NCBI GenBank assembly: GCA_013112685.1
Contig: JABFGC010000002.1
Span: forward strand, 1,560,902 to 1,624,901
DNA: 64,000 nucleotides
Direction of reading: 5' to 3'
Origin: Chloroflexota bacterium
Lineage (GTDB): Bacteria > Chloroflexota > Anaerolineae > Anaerolineales > Villigracilaceae
The stretch's first letter is position 1. The number at the start of each line of letters is the position of its first letter. The notes below the pieces were generated by a model. That model saw only the letters and a list, made by a program, of their open reading frames with translations. It was not told the DNA's origin and did no database searches. Shown piece by piece: positions 26,706 to 37,374 of this stretch. The position numbers and the translations under genes were made by a program.

Positions 26706-29607
26706 ATGGAAACCACCCCGCTGTGGACTTTGATTCCATCGGCTGCGGCGCTCGCGCTGGGACTGGCGTTGTTCATCATGGCGCGCCGCCGTGCATGGAG
26801 CGACCCGCAGGTCGAAACGACCCAATCCCCATCCAAGCCGGAGGCGGAAGCCCTTTCCACAGCGCTTGATCTCAAACAGAGGGTGCGGGAGTTCACTGCA
26901 AAATATCGTTGGGAAATTCTGCTGGCAGGAGCGGCGCTCGGGGTGCTGGTGTTCATCCTGCTCTCCGCGCCGGTTCAATTGACGGGAAAACTTTCCACGT
27001 ACCCGAACCAGCCGGGACGCCCCTTTTACTTTCTGCATTGGACGAGGAACCACCTGCGGTTGTTCTATCATGAGACCGCGACAGCCAGCAACCTGCTCAC
27101 CGGGCTGGCGGCTTTGATTCTCGTCGGGGCTGCCGCGGTCGGGAAATCGCCAGCCAGGATTCGCTCCGGTCTGTTGTGGAGTCTGCTAAGTCTGGCTGGA
27201 GGCGCGCAGTGGATGGTCTCCAGCGGAAACCAACCGACCGCCGGGGTCGTCCTTTACCTTGCCGCCGGTGCGGGGTTTTTCTTTTGGAGCCGGTTCGCCA
27301 GGCATGACGTTGCCGCCGCGCTGGATGAACCTCAACCGATCGCAAAGCGCTGGGAGGTTGCGCTGGTCGTTCTCATGCTGGCGTTGGCGGCGTTTGGGCG
27401 GATGTATGCGCTGAAGATCGTCCCGTATGGAATCGAAGGCGACGAAGCCAAATGGACGGCTGAGGTGGTGTCGCTGGGCATTCGCGGCGAGCCGGACCCG
27501 AACGGTTTGTATCACCGCGACGCGCTTTGCCTACCAGTTTTTACATGCAAACGCTGTTCCACAGGCTCATGGGTCCGTCGCTTTTTGCCGCGCGGTTCGA
27601 GGTGGCGCTGTTCAGCGTCATTGGGACGCTGGTCTTCTACCTGCTTCTGCGGCAGATCACGTCCATGCCGCTGGCGTTGGCGGCGGCCTGGTTTCTCAGC
27701 GCCAGCATCTTCGATATCAGCGCCAGCCGCCTGGCGAATGTGGAAAGCCACGTCAAACTCTGGCCCCTGTTGACCCTCGCTCTCCTGGTCTGGGCGATGC
27801 GCGCCAAGCGCTGGCAGGCATACGCCATTACGGGCTTTGCATTAACCATCGGCTTGCTCACGTACGACACCGTCTGGCCCCTTGGGCTGGTTGTTCTGAT
27901 TCTGGTCGTCTGGAGGCGCGGCGCCAAAAGGAAAGTTTCGCCGAGACCGCACGCAACCTGGCGGCTCTACTCGTTCCATCCATGCTGGCGGCGCCCATTC
28001 TCATCCCTTATTTGACAGGCAGGATGAGTTACTACGAAGTGAGTGAAAAAGGCTGGGAGAACGGTCTTGTTACCCTGTGGGATTATTTCTCCGAGGTATT
28101 GTTCAGCTGGTACGGGATGACCTTCCAGGATTTTCTCTACAACCGCCGCGGACCGCTGCTCAACGCCTTCCTGCTTCCATGGATGACCTTCGGGCTGGCT
28201 GCCGTACTGGCAAATTTGCGTTCCCGCCTCGCTTCCTGGACTTTGATCTGGGTGCTCCTCTTTATCTTTCCCGTCCCGATTCTGGCGCATTCCCCTTTCG
28301 GGCGTGTGTATTACCCTGCGCTTCCGGCGATATACACCCTGGTTGCAATCGGCATGTATATCTTTTGGCGGGAAAAGCTGCGCGCCTGGGCGGCGCGCTC
28401 CAGCCGCTTGCCGCCAGCGCGGCGCTCGTTGCGCTGGTCTGGATTCCGCTCTTCAACCTGTACATCTACTTCAACGAAGTGGACGACGGCAACGACCGGC
28501 GCGTGAGGCGCGAAGTGGCTGAACTCGCGGCGGACGCGGCGGGGACCCGAAACCATGCTCGTGCTGGCTTCCGTGCCCAATTACAACGAGCCGCTCAACA
28601 ACGAATACCAGATGATCGAACTCTTCATGCTGGAAAAACTGCCGCCGCATCAAGTCGTGGAATCGTACCAGACGGTGGCGCTGGAAGAGGTCCTCCCCAG
28701 CCTGCCGGATTTGAGCGTCCGCCCGAACCGCTCCATCATCCTGGATAAGATCAGTTGGAACAGCCGCCAGGAACGCGACGACCTTGCAAAAGCGCTCGCC
28801 GACTGCTACCCGCAAGCCAAGTGGACCAAAGGCGATTATTTCGACCGCGTGGATATTAACGCAGACGCGCTCGCAGACTCGGAATGCACCAGCGCGCACC
28901 TCGCCCTCGAATACACCCCCGAAGGTAATCTCGCCTGGAAGTTATCCAGCGGCGTCACAAGCAGAATTGCCTTGAAATGCGAAATCCAGCAAGTCAACCA
29001 CGCCTGGGTCGAGGCGGAGACCTTCCCGATCTCTCCCGGCTGGCAGGTGGAAACCGTCTACGCCATTGATTGGACCGGCGATGGCTTTCTCATGGACAAT
29101 TTTGGGAGCAGTCCGGTGGTCTACAGTTTCGAGGTTAAGGAGGAAGGTCCGCTGTATGTTTGGGTGCGGTATTACAAGCGCGTCGTGGACAACTCTCCCG
29201 CCCGGATCACAATCGAGAACAACGCCTACATTTTCGCCTCCATCGGCGAAGATAAACTCAACCAATGGAACTGGGAACGGGTCGGCCCGTTCAACGTGAC
29301 AACCGGCTACCACAAATTGGAATTGCACCGTCCCTACGTGGACGACCCGACCAAATTCATGGCGCTCTTCATCGATTCGATGGTCTTCACCGCCAACCCG
29401 GACTTTACCCCCTCGGACACGCAATACCAGCCGGTGCGTCCTCAAATTTATCCGCTCAGGCAGGAACAATCCCGGGGCGAACTGGAACACAACCTCGAGC
29501 CGGGCACGTACCGCTGTTACGTCGAAACCGCCAACCGGTCCCTGGTGGATGCGTTCGGACGCACGCCGGTCAGGTCCAACACGGTCAACTTCATCGTTCC
29601 GCCCTAA
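26706..29607 (+). CDS. Large GT39-like membrane glycosyltransferase with C-terminal extracytoplasmic domain (four apparent frameshifts)
   Basis: Joining successive frames gives one protein of about 965 residues. Its parts are two N-terminal membrane segments, a catalytic-loop-like YGIEGDEAKW (about residue 240), many membrane segments (LVFYLLLRQITSMPLALAAAWFL and onward), then a soluble C-terminal ~350 residues with a beta-rich, carbohydrate-binding-like stretch (PLYVWVRYYKR, GYHKLELHR). Apparent shifts fall near 27520, 27925, 28395 and 28540. GDE is the catalytic acidic pair of PMT-type transferases. No start or stop is needed at the junctions, so one gene is more likely than several. Probably glycosylates an envelope product. 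Confidence 0.72.
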
Positions 29608-29624
29608 CGGCAGCAGAATCCCGA

Positions 29625-30649
29625 ATGTCAAAAACAAACGCGAAAAAAAACATCCATCTCTCCGTTATCGTACCGGCTTACAACGAAGGTTCCCACATTT
29701 ACGAGAATCTCCTGGTCATTTGCGATGCGCTCAAAAAGCAGGACTTCGAAATCGTCGTCGTGGATGACGGAAGCGCCGATAACACGTTTTCGGAATGCAA
29801 GCGCGCCGCCCGGCTTCACCGGAGCATCAAACCGGTGCGGCTCAAATCCAACGTCGGCAAGGGCGCGTCCCTCTTTCGCGGGTTCGGAACACGCGCGCGG
29901 CGGGGTCATTGCCTTTCTGGATGCCGATTTGGAGATCGCCCCCCCACCACGTAGCAAAATTGCTCGCCGTCATGAAGAAAACGAAAGCGGATGTCGTCGC
30001 CGGCGTGAAAGACCCGTCTGCCAACCGCTTCCCGCTTCCGCGTCAGGTGATGAGCGCGCTCTATCGCAAGACCATCGGCTTCCTGTTCGGACTGAACATC
30101 ACCGACACGCAAACCGGCATCAAACTCTTCAAACGTGAAGTGCTCGAAGACGCCATCCCGCGCCTGAGCGTGAGCCGCTTCGCCTTCGATATCGAACTGC
30201 TGGTCGCCGCCTCCCGCTTCGGCTACAAAATCGTCGAGCATCCGGTGGAGGTTGCTTACCGCCGCAGCGGCGGGCTGGGGCGCATGAAGCCGCGTCATCT
30301 TTTCGGCACGTTCCTGGATACGCTCGCCATCTACTTCCGCGCCAGTTTTTGGAGGTGGCTGGAGCCGAGTTTCGGCACGCAATTCTGGATGGTGGTCTTT
30401 GTGCTTGGCGTATTCCTGGCAGGGGTTGGTTTCGCCAAGATCCTCACGCCGGTCATCCTCCAGCCGCCGTTCAACCGCATTGCCCACATCATCTTTTTGC
30501 AATTCCTGCCCCTCCCCCTGCGCGACCGTCTGCTTGCCGTTGGCGGCGTGCTGATGCTTGTGACCGCATTAATTCAACTGAACAAAAGCCTGCTGAAGGC
30601 ATTCGCCCGAAAGGACCGCGGCGACCTCGCAGGGATTCTTCGCAAATGA
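29625..30649 (+). CDS. GT2 glycosyltransferase, dolichol-phosphate-mannose synthase type (two apparent frameshifts)
   Basis: The GT-A start LSVIVPAYNEGSHIYENL, the VVVDDGSADNT motif and, in a second frame, the metal-binding FLDADLEI are present. A third frame gives TDTQTGIKLFKREV, typical of polyprenyl-phosphate mannosyl or glucosyl transferases. Two C-terminal membrane segments follow. Shifts fall near 29885 and in a C-run near 29940. Start ATG 29625. It likely makes the lipid-linked sugar used by the neighbouring GT39 proteins. Confidence 0.78.
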
Positions 30650-31536
30650 CAAACACCGCCTCAAACCCTGACCTCGAAACTGCCTCCTGCCCATTGTGCG
30701 GACCCTCCGCCCAAGTCGTCACCCGCTACGACTTCGCCCCATACAGTGTCATCGCCTGTTCCTCCTGCGGACTCAACTACCTCTCGCCGCGCCTGACCCA
30801 GGAAGCCATCCTCAAGCTTTACAAGGATGAAGCCTACTACAACTCAAACATTTCCGGGCAGGGATACGACGAATACCTCGAAATCGGCGGTAACTGGGTC
30901 AAAACGTTTGCCCGCCGCCTCAAACAGATTGCGCCATATCAATCCGCCGGGCGCGCGTTGGACATTGGCTGCGGACCGGGCTACTTCCTCACCGCCGCGC
31001 AAAAGATGGGCTTCGACGTGTACGGGCTGGACCCATCCGATTACATTGTCCAAATGGGGCAAAAGACCTGGGGCAACAGAATCCAACTCGGCTTGATCGA
31101 AACCGCAGACTACGAACCGGAAAGTTTCGACCTCGTGGTCGCCTTCGACACCTTCGAGCACATATACGACCCGAAGAAATTTCTCGCCGCGATTCACCGT
31201 GTCTTGAAACCCGGCGGCGTGCTTGCCATCACCACCCCCGACCCAACCAGCGCGCTCGCAAAAGCGTCGGGAAAAAACTGGGTCTCTTTCAAACTGCCGG
31301 AGCATGTTTTCTACTGGTCGCCGCAGACCATCCGCCGCGTCCTGGAAGACCGTTTCGACGTGCTGGAAATCAATCGCGCCGGGCAATATGCCACGCTCGG
31401 CTTTCTCTTCCGGCGGTTGTTCCGGCTCGGAAACGACCCCGGCAGTTTCCTCACCGCTCTCATCAACTTCCTCAACCGTTTCAGCATCTACGCGGATAAC
31501 GGTTCATTAACGGTGATTGCAAGAAAGAAAGCGTAG
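30646..31536 (+). CDS. SAM-dependent methyltransferase with N-terminal zinc-ribbon-like motif
   Basis: The N-terminus has CPLCG and CSSCGLNYL near residues 14 and 36, a pattern common in Methyltransf_23-type enzymes of surface polysaccharide clusters. Motif I is ALDIGCGPGYFL; FDTFEHIYDP and LKPGGVLAI follow. ATG 30646 overlaps the previous stop. It probably methylates a sugar or lipid-linked intermediate. Confidence 0.8.
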   Translation: MTNTASNPDLETASCPLCGPSAQVVTRYDFAPYSVIACSSCGLNYLSPRLTQEAILKLYKDEAYYNSNISGQGYDEYLEIGGNWVKTFARRLKQIAPYQSAGRALDIGCGPGYFLTAAQKMGFDVYGLDPSDYIVQMGQKTWGNRIQLGLIETADYEPESFDLVVAFDTFEHIYDPKKFLAAIHRVLKPGGVLAITTPDPTSALAKASGKNWVSFKLPEHVFYWSPQTIRRVLEDRFDVLEINRAGQYATLGFLFRRLFRLGNDPGSFLTALINFLNRFSIYADNGSLTVIARKKA

Positions 31537-31573
31537 CGCAGAATTCATTTCCCAGCCCGACGTGGACTCGTTC

Positions 31574-33802
31574 ATGCGTCAATTATTCTCCGCTCTCACA
31601 GGTTCAGCCGGTCGAAAATACGGGGCGGCTGTGTGTTTAATCCTTGCTGTGTTCGGGCAACAATTAATCAAACGATCTGAGCCGCTCGCGCTCTTCAGCG
31701 CCATCAACAAGACCTTCGAAAACTGGAACAAATCTTTCTATTTGTGGCTGGAAAATCCTGCCAATGTGTTGATTGGATTGGCGGTCATCGCATGTGCAGC
31801 GATCCTTTTCAGCCGCCTCCATCCCCCGGCAGACAAACTCTACACTCCGCCCGAATTACGCACCGCAGACCTGGACTGGTCCCGCTGGAAAAAATCACTG
31901 CCCTGGTTGGCTGCCAGCCTGGGGATATATGCGCTTGTTGCGGTTCAACTTGCCCGGCACCGATATTCGGGGGGCTTGGTTTTGGGTTGGCTTGTGTCGT
32001 TATTGATTATCACGATCCTGTTTTGGAGAAACGAACACAAACCCGATGGCACAATCCAACGCACGGATGCTGCGTGGATGGCTGTCCTTTTTGCGCTCGC
32101 AGTGGTTGTTGCGTCCTACCTGCTCAACGATCTCCCCGCCGGTTGGATCGCGGACGAACTGCCGTTTTGGAAATTGGCGCGGGACATTGCGCTCGGTCTC
32201 AAAGAGCCGCCGCTTTTCGACGTGGGCGTTTTCACCTTCCCGGCGGCGAGTTCGTACCTTCAAGCATGGATCATGCGCTGGGCAGGGGTTGACTTTTGGG
32301 GATGGCGCTTCGCCTCAGTCCTACCCGCAGCCGGGACCGTCATCCCGTTATATCTGCTTACCCGCGAGTTATTCGACCGGCGTGCGGCAATCGCGGCGGG
32401 CATGATGATGAGCGTCAACCCATATTTTCTTTCGTTTGCGCGGCTCGGCTATAACAATTCACAGGTTTTATTTCCAGTAACGCTTTGTCTATATCTCCTT
32501 ACGATTGGCATCCGCAGAAACAATCGCTTCTACCTCTGGCTCGCCGGGCTGACGGCGGGATTGGGCTTTTACACCTACTTCGCCGCATGGCTGGGATTGG
32601 TCGTGTTAGTGATGGTTTTTATTTGCCTCATAGCGCCTTCCCGGAATAAACGCGGAAAATTGATCCTGCCCGGCATTGTCCTCGCCGGTGCGTTGCTGGC
32701 GCTTCTGCCAAGGATTTTGTATGTCGGTAGCGGCGACCTAGCGGTCTCGCTGGGTTATAAAATCTGGGAGACCGGTCCCGTCAACACCTTCTACGGCAGG
32801 TACTTGTTCGGCGATGAGCGCATTGCGCAGGCGCACGTTTTCAAGATAAACGATGTTGAAGTTTTCTATGACCTGCGCCTATACGGTATCTTGCTGCTGC
32901 GCGGCATCGTCCGCACTGCCGCAGTCTTATTCGACCTCATCGGCTACGACGACCACCAAATTTTTACGGGACTGACGGGAATCGGCTCGTCACTGTTTTT
33001 TATTCTGGGCATGGGGGTCGCGCTCGCCAACTCCCGCAGGTTGGAATACCTCATCCCGTCCGTCTGGTTCCTGGCGGGATTCTTCTTCCTGGGAGTGATC
33101 GCCTCCATCCCGCCGCGCCCAACGCACATGGTTGCCTTGATTCCCGTCTTTGCCATGATTTCAGCGATCGGCCTCATGTCCCTGCTGGATGTTTTCGCAG
33201 GCGAAGAGGCTGCTTTGCTGAAAAATGCCCGCCTGATAAAGAATTGGGCAGGCGGGGGGATATTAATTATCCTTGCAGTCATAGGTCTTTTTCAATATTT
33301 CGTCTTAATGCCGTATGTGCTTTCGCCGGTCAATGAGGACGACTACATCTCGTGGCTCGGACGCCAAATCCCTGAACCGGCAAACTTCATTTTGGTAGAC
33401 CACAACGCCATTACGCGCAACCCCAGGGATGAAAGTCTCGGCAAATTGATAAAGCACCGCATCCTTCTGCTCACAAGCGCAGACCTTGAAGCGCGTCCTG
33501 AACAGGTCAAAACGTGGGATAACTTTGCGGCGTTTTTCAGCACACAAAGCGGCAGGGACTTTGCCGAGGAAATCGCCGCCCAAATCCCCGATTCCATCCT
33601 GCAAATGGGATACGCTCCCGGACGACGCTTGCGCGGTTACATCGTCACGGATTTGAAAATCAATACCTCCATGGATGTCAACTACTCAAATGGCATGGCA
33701 GACCTCTGGAATTCCCCGGTTCGGTCCATCCTTTTGCTCTGCGGGGCGATCATCCTGGGGCTGTCATTGCTGGAATGGAAACAAAGAACGAGCATCGAAT
33801 AA
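31574..33802 (+). CDS. GT39-like integral membrane glycosyltransferase
   Basis: About 742 residues with more than ten membrane segments. The first catalytic loop reads WIADELPFWKLARDI, and PAGTVIPLYLLTRELF lies in a conserved helix pair. ATG 31574 is used as start; an earlier TTG 31517 overlaps the previous gene. No ribosome site is obvious. Intact, unlike the GT39 gene upstream. Confidence 0.75.
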   Translation: MRQLFSALTGSAGRKYGAAVCLILAVFGQQLIKRSEPLALFSAINKTFENWNKSFYLWLENPANVLIGLAVIACAAILFSRLHPPADKLYTPPELRTADLDWSRWKKSLPWLAASLGIYALVAVQLARHRYSGGLVLGWLVSLLIITILFWRNEHKPDGTIQRTDAAWMAVLFALAVVVASYLLNDLPAGWIADELPFWKLARDIALGLKEPPLFDVGVFTFPAASSYLQAWIMRWAGVDFWGWRFASVLPAAGTVIPLYLLTRELFDRRAAIAAGMMMSVNPYFLSFARLGYNNSQVLFPVTLCLYLLTIGIRRNNRFYLWLAGLTAGLGFYTYFAAWLGLVVLVMVFICLIAPSRNKRGKLILPGIVLAGALLALLPRILYVGSGDLAVSLGYKIWETGPVNTFYGRYLFGDERIAQAHVFKINDVEVFYDLRLYGILLLRGIVRTAAVLFDLIGYDDHQIFTGLTGIGSSLFFILGMGVALANSRRLEYLIPSVWFLAGFFFLGVIASIPPRPTHMVALIPVFAMISAIGLMSLLDVFAGEEAALLKNARLIKNWAGGGILIILAVIGLFQYFVLMPYVLSPVNEDDYISWLGRQIPEPANFILVDHNAITRNPRDESLGKLIKHRILLLTSADLEARPEQVKTWDNFAAFFSTQSGRDFAEEIAAQIPDSILQMGYAPGRRLRGYIVTDLKINTSMDVNYSNGMADLWNSPVRSILLLCGAIILGLSLLEWKQRTSIE

Positions 33803-33816
33803 AATAACGGAGCATC

Positions 33817-34864
33817 ATGAAAGCAATCCTCTTTCACACGCACGGCGGACCCGAAGTCCTCGAATACACGGATTTCCCCGACCCGCGGCCCAAGCCCGGC
33901 GAGGCGCTGGTGCGATTACATGCCGCGGCGCTCAACCGCATGGATGTGATGGTGCGTCATGGCTGGCAGGGTCTAAAACTGGAATATCCGCACATCCCCC
34001 GGCGCAGACGGCGCGGGGGAGATTGTTGCAATTAATTCCCCTCTCCCTGAGGAAGAGGGGGCTAGGGGTGAGGGCGGGCGACCGCGTCGTCATCAACGCC
34101 AACCTGGGATGCGGCGAATGTGACGCCTGCCAAAGCGGGCGGGACAACCTCTGCCAGACGTGGCACTTGCTCGGCGAGACCGTCCGCGGCATGTATTGCG
34201 AATACATCAGCCTGCCGGTGCGCCAGTTATGCAAAATCCCAGACGGGTTCGATTACCACCAGTCGCCGCGGCGGCTCTGGTCTACCAGACCGCCTGGCAT
34301 TCAATGATCGCTCGCGGGGCGGTAAAAGCCGGGGAAACGGTGGCAATCGTCGGCGCGGGAGGAGGCGTGAATTCCGCTTCCATTCAAGTGGCAAAATATC
34401 TCGGCGCGCGCGTCATTGTCGTCGGTTCCAATTCCAAAAAATTGGAACAAGCCCGGGCGCTCGGCGCGGACGTTTTGATTGACCGCTCCAAAGAGGAGGA
34501 TTGGTCGAAGGCGGTTTTTCTTGCGACGGAAAAACGCGGTGTGGATGTGGTGGTGGATAACGTCGGCGCGACCTTCCCGCTCAGCATGCGCGCGCTCAAA
34601 AAAGGCGGGCGGTTATTGACGGTGGGCAACAGCGCCGCGCCGCGATTCGAGATTGACAACCGCTTCATTTTCGGGAAACACCTTTCGATCCTCGGCTCCA
34701 CTATGAGCAGTATCGCCGAGTTCCGCGAGGTGATGGATTTGGTGTTTGCTGGTAAACTCCAGCCCGTTCTCGATTCGACCTTCCCCCTGCGGGAAGCCGC
34801 CGCCGCGCAGGAACGGCTCTGGCGCGGCGAGAATTTCGGAAAGATCACACTCGATATTTCGTAA
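33817..34864 (+). CDS. Zinc-type alcohol dehydrogenase/MDR oxidoreductase (about three apparent frameshifts)
   Basis: The start is MKAILFHTHGGPEVLEY with ALNRMDVMVRHG. A second frame carries the structural-zinc motif CGECDACQSGRDNLC. A third carries the nucleotide-binding GAGGGVNSASIQVAKYLGARV to the stop. Shifts fall near 34005 (C-run), 34070 and 34265. Between the first two, a C/G-rich palindrome (34034-34070) occupies the usual linker. NAD(P)-linked reduction or oxidation of an alcohol or quinone is likely, with substrate unknown. Confidence 0.75.
34034..34070. repeat. C/G-rich palindrome within the alcohol dehydrogenase gene
   Basis: CCCCTCTCCCT / AGAGGGGGCTAGGGGTGAGGG, an imperfect inverted repeat. 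It resembles the insert at 59201-59240 and falls inside a coding region. Confidence 0.6.
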
Positions 34865-34889
34865 CGGCACGATTGCCGAAAATGGAAGA

Positions 34890-36959
34890 ATGAATTTTAT
34901 TAAACGTATCGCATGGTTTGAAGTCCTTCTCGTCGTCGTCGTCCTGGGCATCCACATTTATGCGTCGCTCGCGGATGATTACGTCTTTCCGAACAACTGG
35001 TTCAAACGGGACGACGCCTATTACTATTTCAAGGTTGCCCAGAACATCTCCGAAGGGCGCGGCAGCACCTTCGACGGCATCAACCCGACGAACGGTTATC
35101 ACCCGTTGTGGATGTTGATTTGCATCCCGATCTTCGCGCTTGCCCGTTTCGATTTGATCCTGCCTTTGCGCGTGCTGCTGGTGGTGATCGCCGTCATCCA
35201 CGCCGCAACCGCCGTGCTGCTGTACCGGCTCGTGAAGAAGCACCTCTCGCACGCCGTTGCGATTTTGGCGGCGGCGTTCTGGTCGTTCAACTATTACATC
35301 CACGCGACGGTGTACGAACTTGGGCTGGAAACTCCCATCGCCGCATTTGCGGTTGTTCTGTTGATTTACAAACTCTCCCAATTTGAAGAAGGTTGGCGCG
35401 CGGGGGAAATCTCCAAAAAACAACTGGCGGGGCTGGCGCTGTTTGCCGCGATTGCAATGTTCGGCAGGCTCGACCTTGTCTTTCTCGCCGTCATCGCCGG
35501 GATTTGGATCGTCTTTCGCGGGTCGGCAATCCGTTTTCTTTTGCCGCTCGACATCCTGCTCATCTTCGTCTCGATGACCGCCTCCGTCCTCTTACGCACG
35601 GACTTCAATACCTACAACGCCACCTACGCCTCGTCCGCGGTGGAAGCGACCCTGATCGCGTTCGTCGTCAAAATTCCCATTCTGTATTTCCTCGGCGCAT
35701 ACAAGCATCCCCGTGCAGCGCCGGTTTGGAAAACGCTGCGCCAGGTGGGTCTTGCTCTTGCAATCAGCATGGGTATCGTGGCGGGCGTTTACATTTTGAT
35801 CGTTCAATTGGGATTGGGAAGAAACTTCCCCCGCTCGGCGTTTCTTCTGGATTTCGCCATCAGCCTGACGCTCTTCGCCGCTTCTCGCTTAGCCGCTAAC
35901 TGGTTCGCCGACCCAAAGCGGAGCCAACCCGAAAGCCCGCTTGTGCAATTCAAGGCAAACTGGAAAACATGGTTATCCGAGGGCGCGGCATATTACGGCG
36001 TGCTCGGCGGATTGCTCGCGGTTTACATGCTTTTCAATCAAGTCATGTTCGGCACCTCCAGCCCGGTCAGCGGACAGATCAAACGCTGGTGGGGCAGCAT
36101 GGCAAGCACGGCGTATGAACGCCCCGCATCGAGCTGGGCATCCTTCTTCGGCGTGGACGCCGGCGCGTTTGAAACCTGGCAGCCCTTCTCCGAGGTCTTC
36201 TGGAGCGTCTCACAGCGCCTCCGCCCCATCATTCCCGGCGCGGACAAGGTTGACGAGCGGTATTTCACGGTGTTGTTCGCCTTTGTCCTCATCGCTCTGA
36301 TTCTGGTCTTCATTAACAAACAACGCTCCCTGCGCGCCATCGCCATGCTCGGCGGGATTCCTTTGCTGGCTGGGAGCGGGATTCACATCCTTTCGTACAC
36401 CGCCACCTCCTACGGCGGCGCGAAGGAATGGTACTGGATCAGCCAGATGATTTTGCTGACGCTGACCGCCAGCCTGTTGTTCGATTTGATTTTGCGTCCG
36501 CTTCAACGCATCCGATATGCGCGGCTGGCGCTCACAGCGGGAGCGTTGATCTACGCGGGAGTTGCGGCGAACGCGCTTTGGGGGGCGGTCCATTACATCA
36601 TGCCGCACGGACGTTTCCCGCCGGACCGTCCCTACATGGAGGTGGTCGCTTACCTCGAAGAAAACACCTTCCCCGGCGAGATCATCGGCATGACCGGCGG
36701 CGGCAACGTCGGCTATCTAATCAAGGACCGCACCATCGTCAACATGGACGGATTGATCAACAGTTACGACTACTTCCGTGTTCTGCAAAACGGGGATGCG
36801 CCCGTCTACCTGCGCCAGCGCGGGATGACAGTTGTGTTTGCCAACCCACGCCTGCTGGCATTGCCGCCTTATTACGGTCAATTCGCCCCTTATCTCGAAC
36901 GATACAGCAGTTATGGGGGGAAAGACCTGCTGTATTTACTGGAAGAGCCGAAATACTAA
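34890..36959 (+). CDS. Polytopic membrane protein, glycosyltransferase-like
   Basis: About 689 residues with a dozen membrane segments. An early loop (WFKRDDAYYYFKVAQNISEGRGSTFDGI) carries an acidic pair as in GT-C transferases. The C-terminal soluble part has MTGGGNVGYLIKDRTIVNMDGLIN. Start ATG 34890. It closes the sugar-transfer cluster; donor and acceptor unknown. Confidence 0.65.
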   Translation: MNFIKRIAWFEVLLVVVVLGIHIYASLADDYVFPNNWFKRDDAYYYFKVAQNISEGRGSTFDGINPTNGYHPLWMLICIPIFALARFDLILPLRVLLVVIAVIHAATAVLLYRLVKKHLSHAVAILAAAFWSFNYYIHATVYELGLETPIAAFAVVLLIYKLSQFEEGWRAGEISKKQLAGLALFAAIAMFGRLDLVFLAVIAGIWIVFRGSAIRFLLPLDILLIFVSMTASVLLRTDFNTYNATYASSAVEATLIAFVVKIPILYFLGAYKHPRAAPVWKTLRQVGLALAISMGIVAGVYILIVQLGLGRNFPRSAFLLDFAISLTLFAASRLAANWFADPKRSQPESPLVQFKANWKTWLSEGAAYYGVLGGLLAVYMLFNQVMFGTSSPVSGQIKRWWGSMASTAYERPASSWASFFGVDAGAFETWQPFSEVFWSVSQRLRPIIPGADKVDERYFTVLFAFVLIALILVFINKQRSLRAIAMLGGIPLLAGSGIHILSYTATSYGGAKEWYWISQMILLTLTASLLFDLILRPLQRIRYARLALTAGALIYAGVAANALWGAVHYIMPHGRFPPDRPYMEVVAYLEENTFPGEIIGMTGGGNVGYLIKDRTIVNMDGLINSYDYFRVLQNGDAPVYLRQRGMTVVFANPRLLALPPYYGQFAPYLERYSSYGGKDLLYLLEEPKY

Positions 36960-36960
36960 C

Positions 36961-37374
36961 ATGAGGCGCCCTTTCGTAGTAACCCTCACAGGCTGGATGG
37001 TGTTAATCTTCACAGCCTGGAATGCCCTGCGCGCGTGGACATCCATTGCCTGGAGTTCCACTTTGATTGAGTTTGCAGCGAGGCTTTCGCCAACGGCAAG
37101 CGCCGTCATCGGAATCTTCTGGGCGGCATTTGGGGCTTTCCTGTCCTGGAGCATTTGGCAGAAAAAGCCCTGGTCGGCGAAACTCCTCATCGGGGCGGGG
37201 GCAGGCTCTACAGTCTGGTATTGGAGCGAGAGATTGCTCTTCCAGAATCCGCGACCAAATTCCCTTTTTGCTGTTATAGTAAATCTGGCAGCGTTGATCA
37301 TCGTCTTCTTTGCATCGAAATCCCTGTCGAGAGAGGCTTATGAGCGAAACACAGAAAATCCAACAACTGAATGA
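36961..37374 (+). CDS. Small membrane protein of unknown function
   Basis: The 137-residue product has four hydrophobic segments and starts one base after the preceding stop. Its 3' end overlaps the start of the carboxylase beta gene by 35 bases. Family not recognised. Confidence 0.6.
   Translation: MRRPFVVTLTGWMVLIFTAWNALRAWTSIAWSSTLIEFAARLSPTASAVIGIFWAAFGAFLSWSIWQKKPWSAKLLIGAGAGSTVWYWSERLLFQNPRPNSLFAVIVNLAALIIVFFASKSLSREAYERNTENPTTE

Noticed and set aside
27427..28506. Separate genes within the 26706-29607 region
   Set aside because: Each open frame covers only part of one continuous transferase; the junctions show no starts, stops or ribosome sites.
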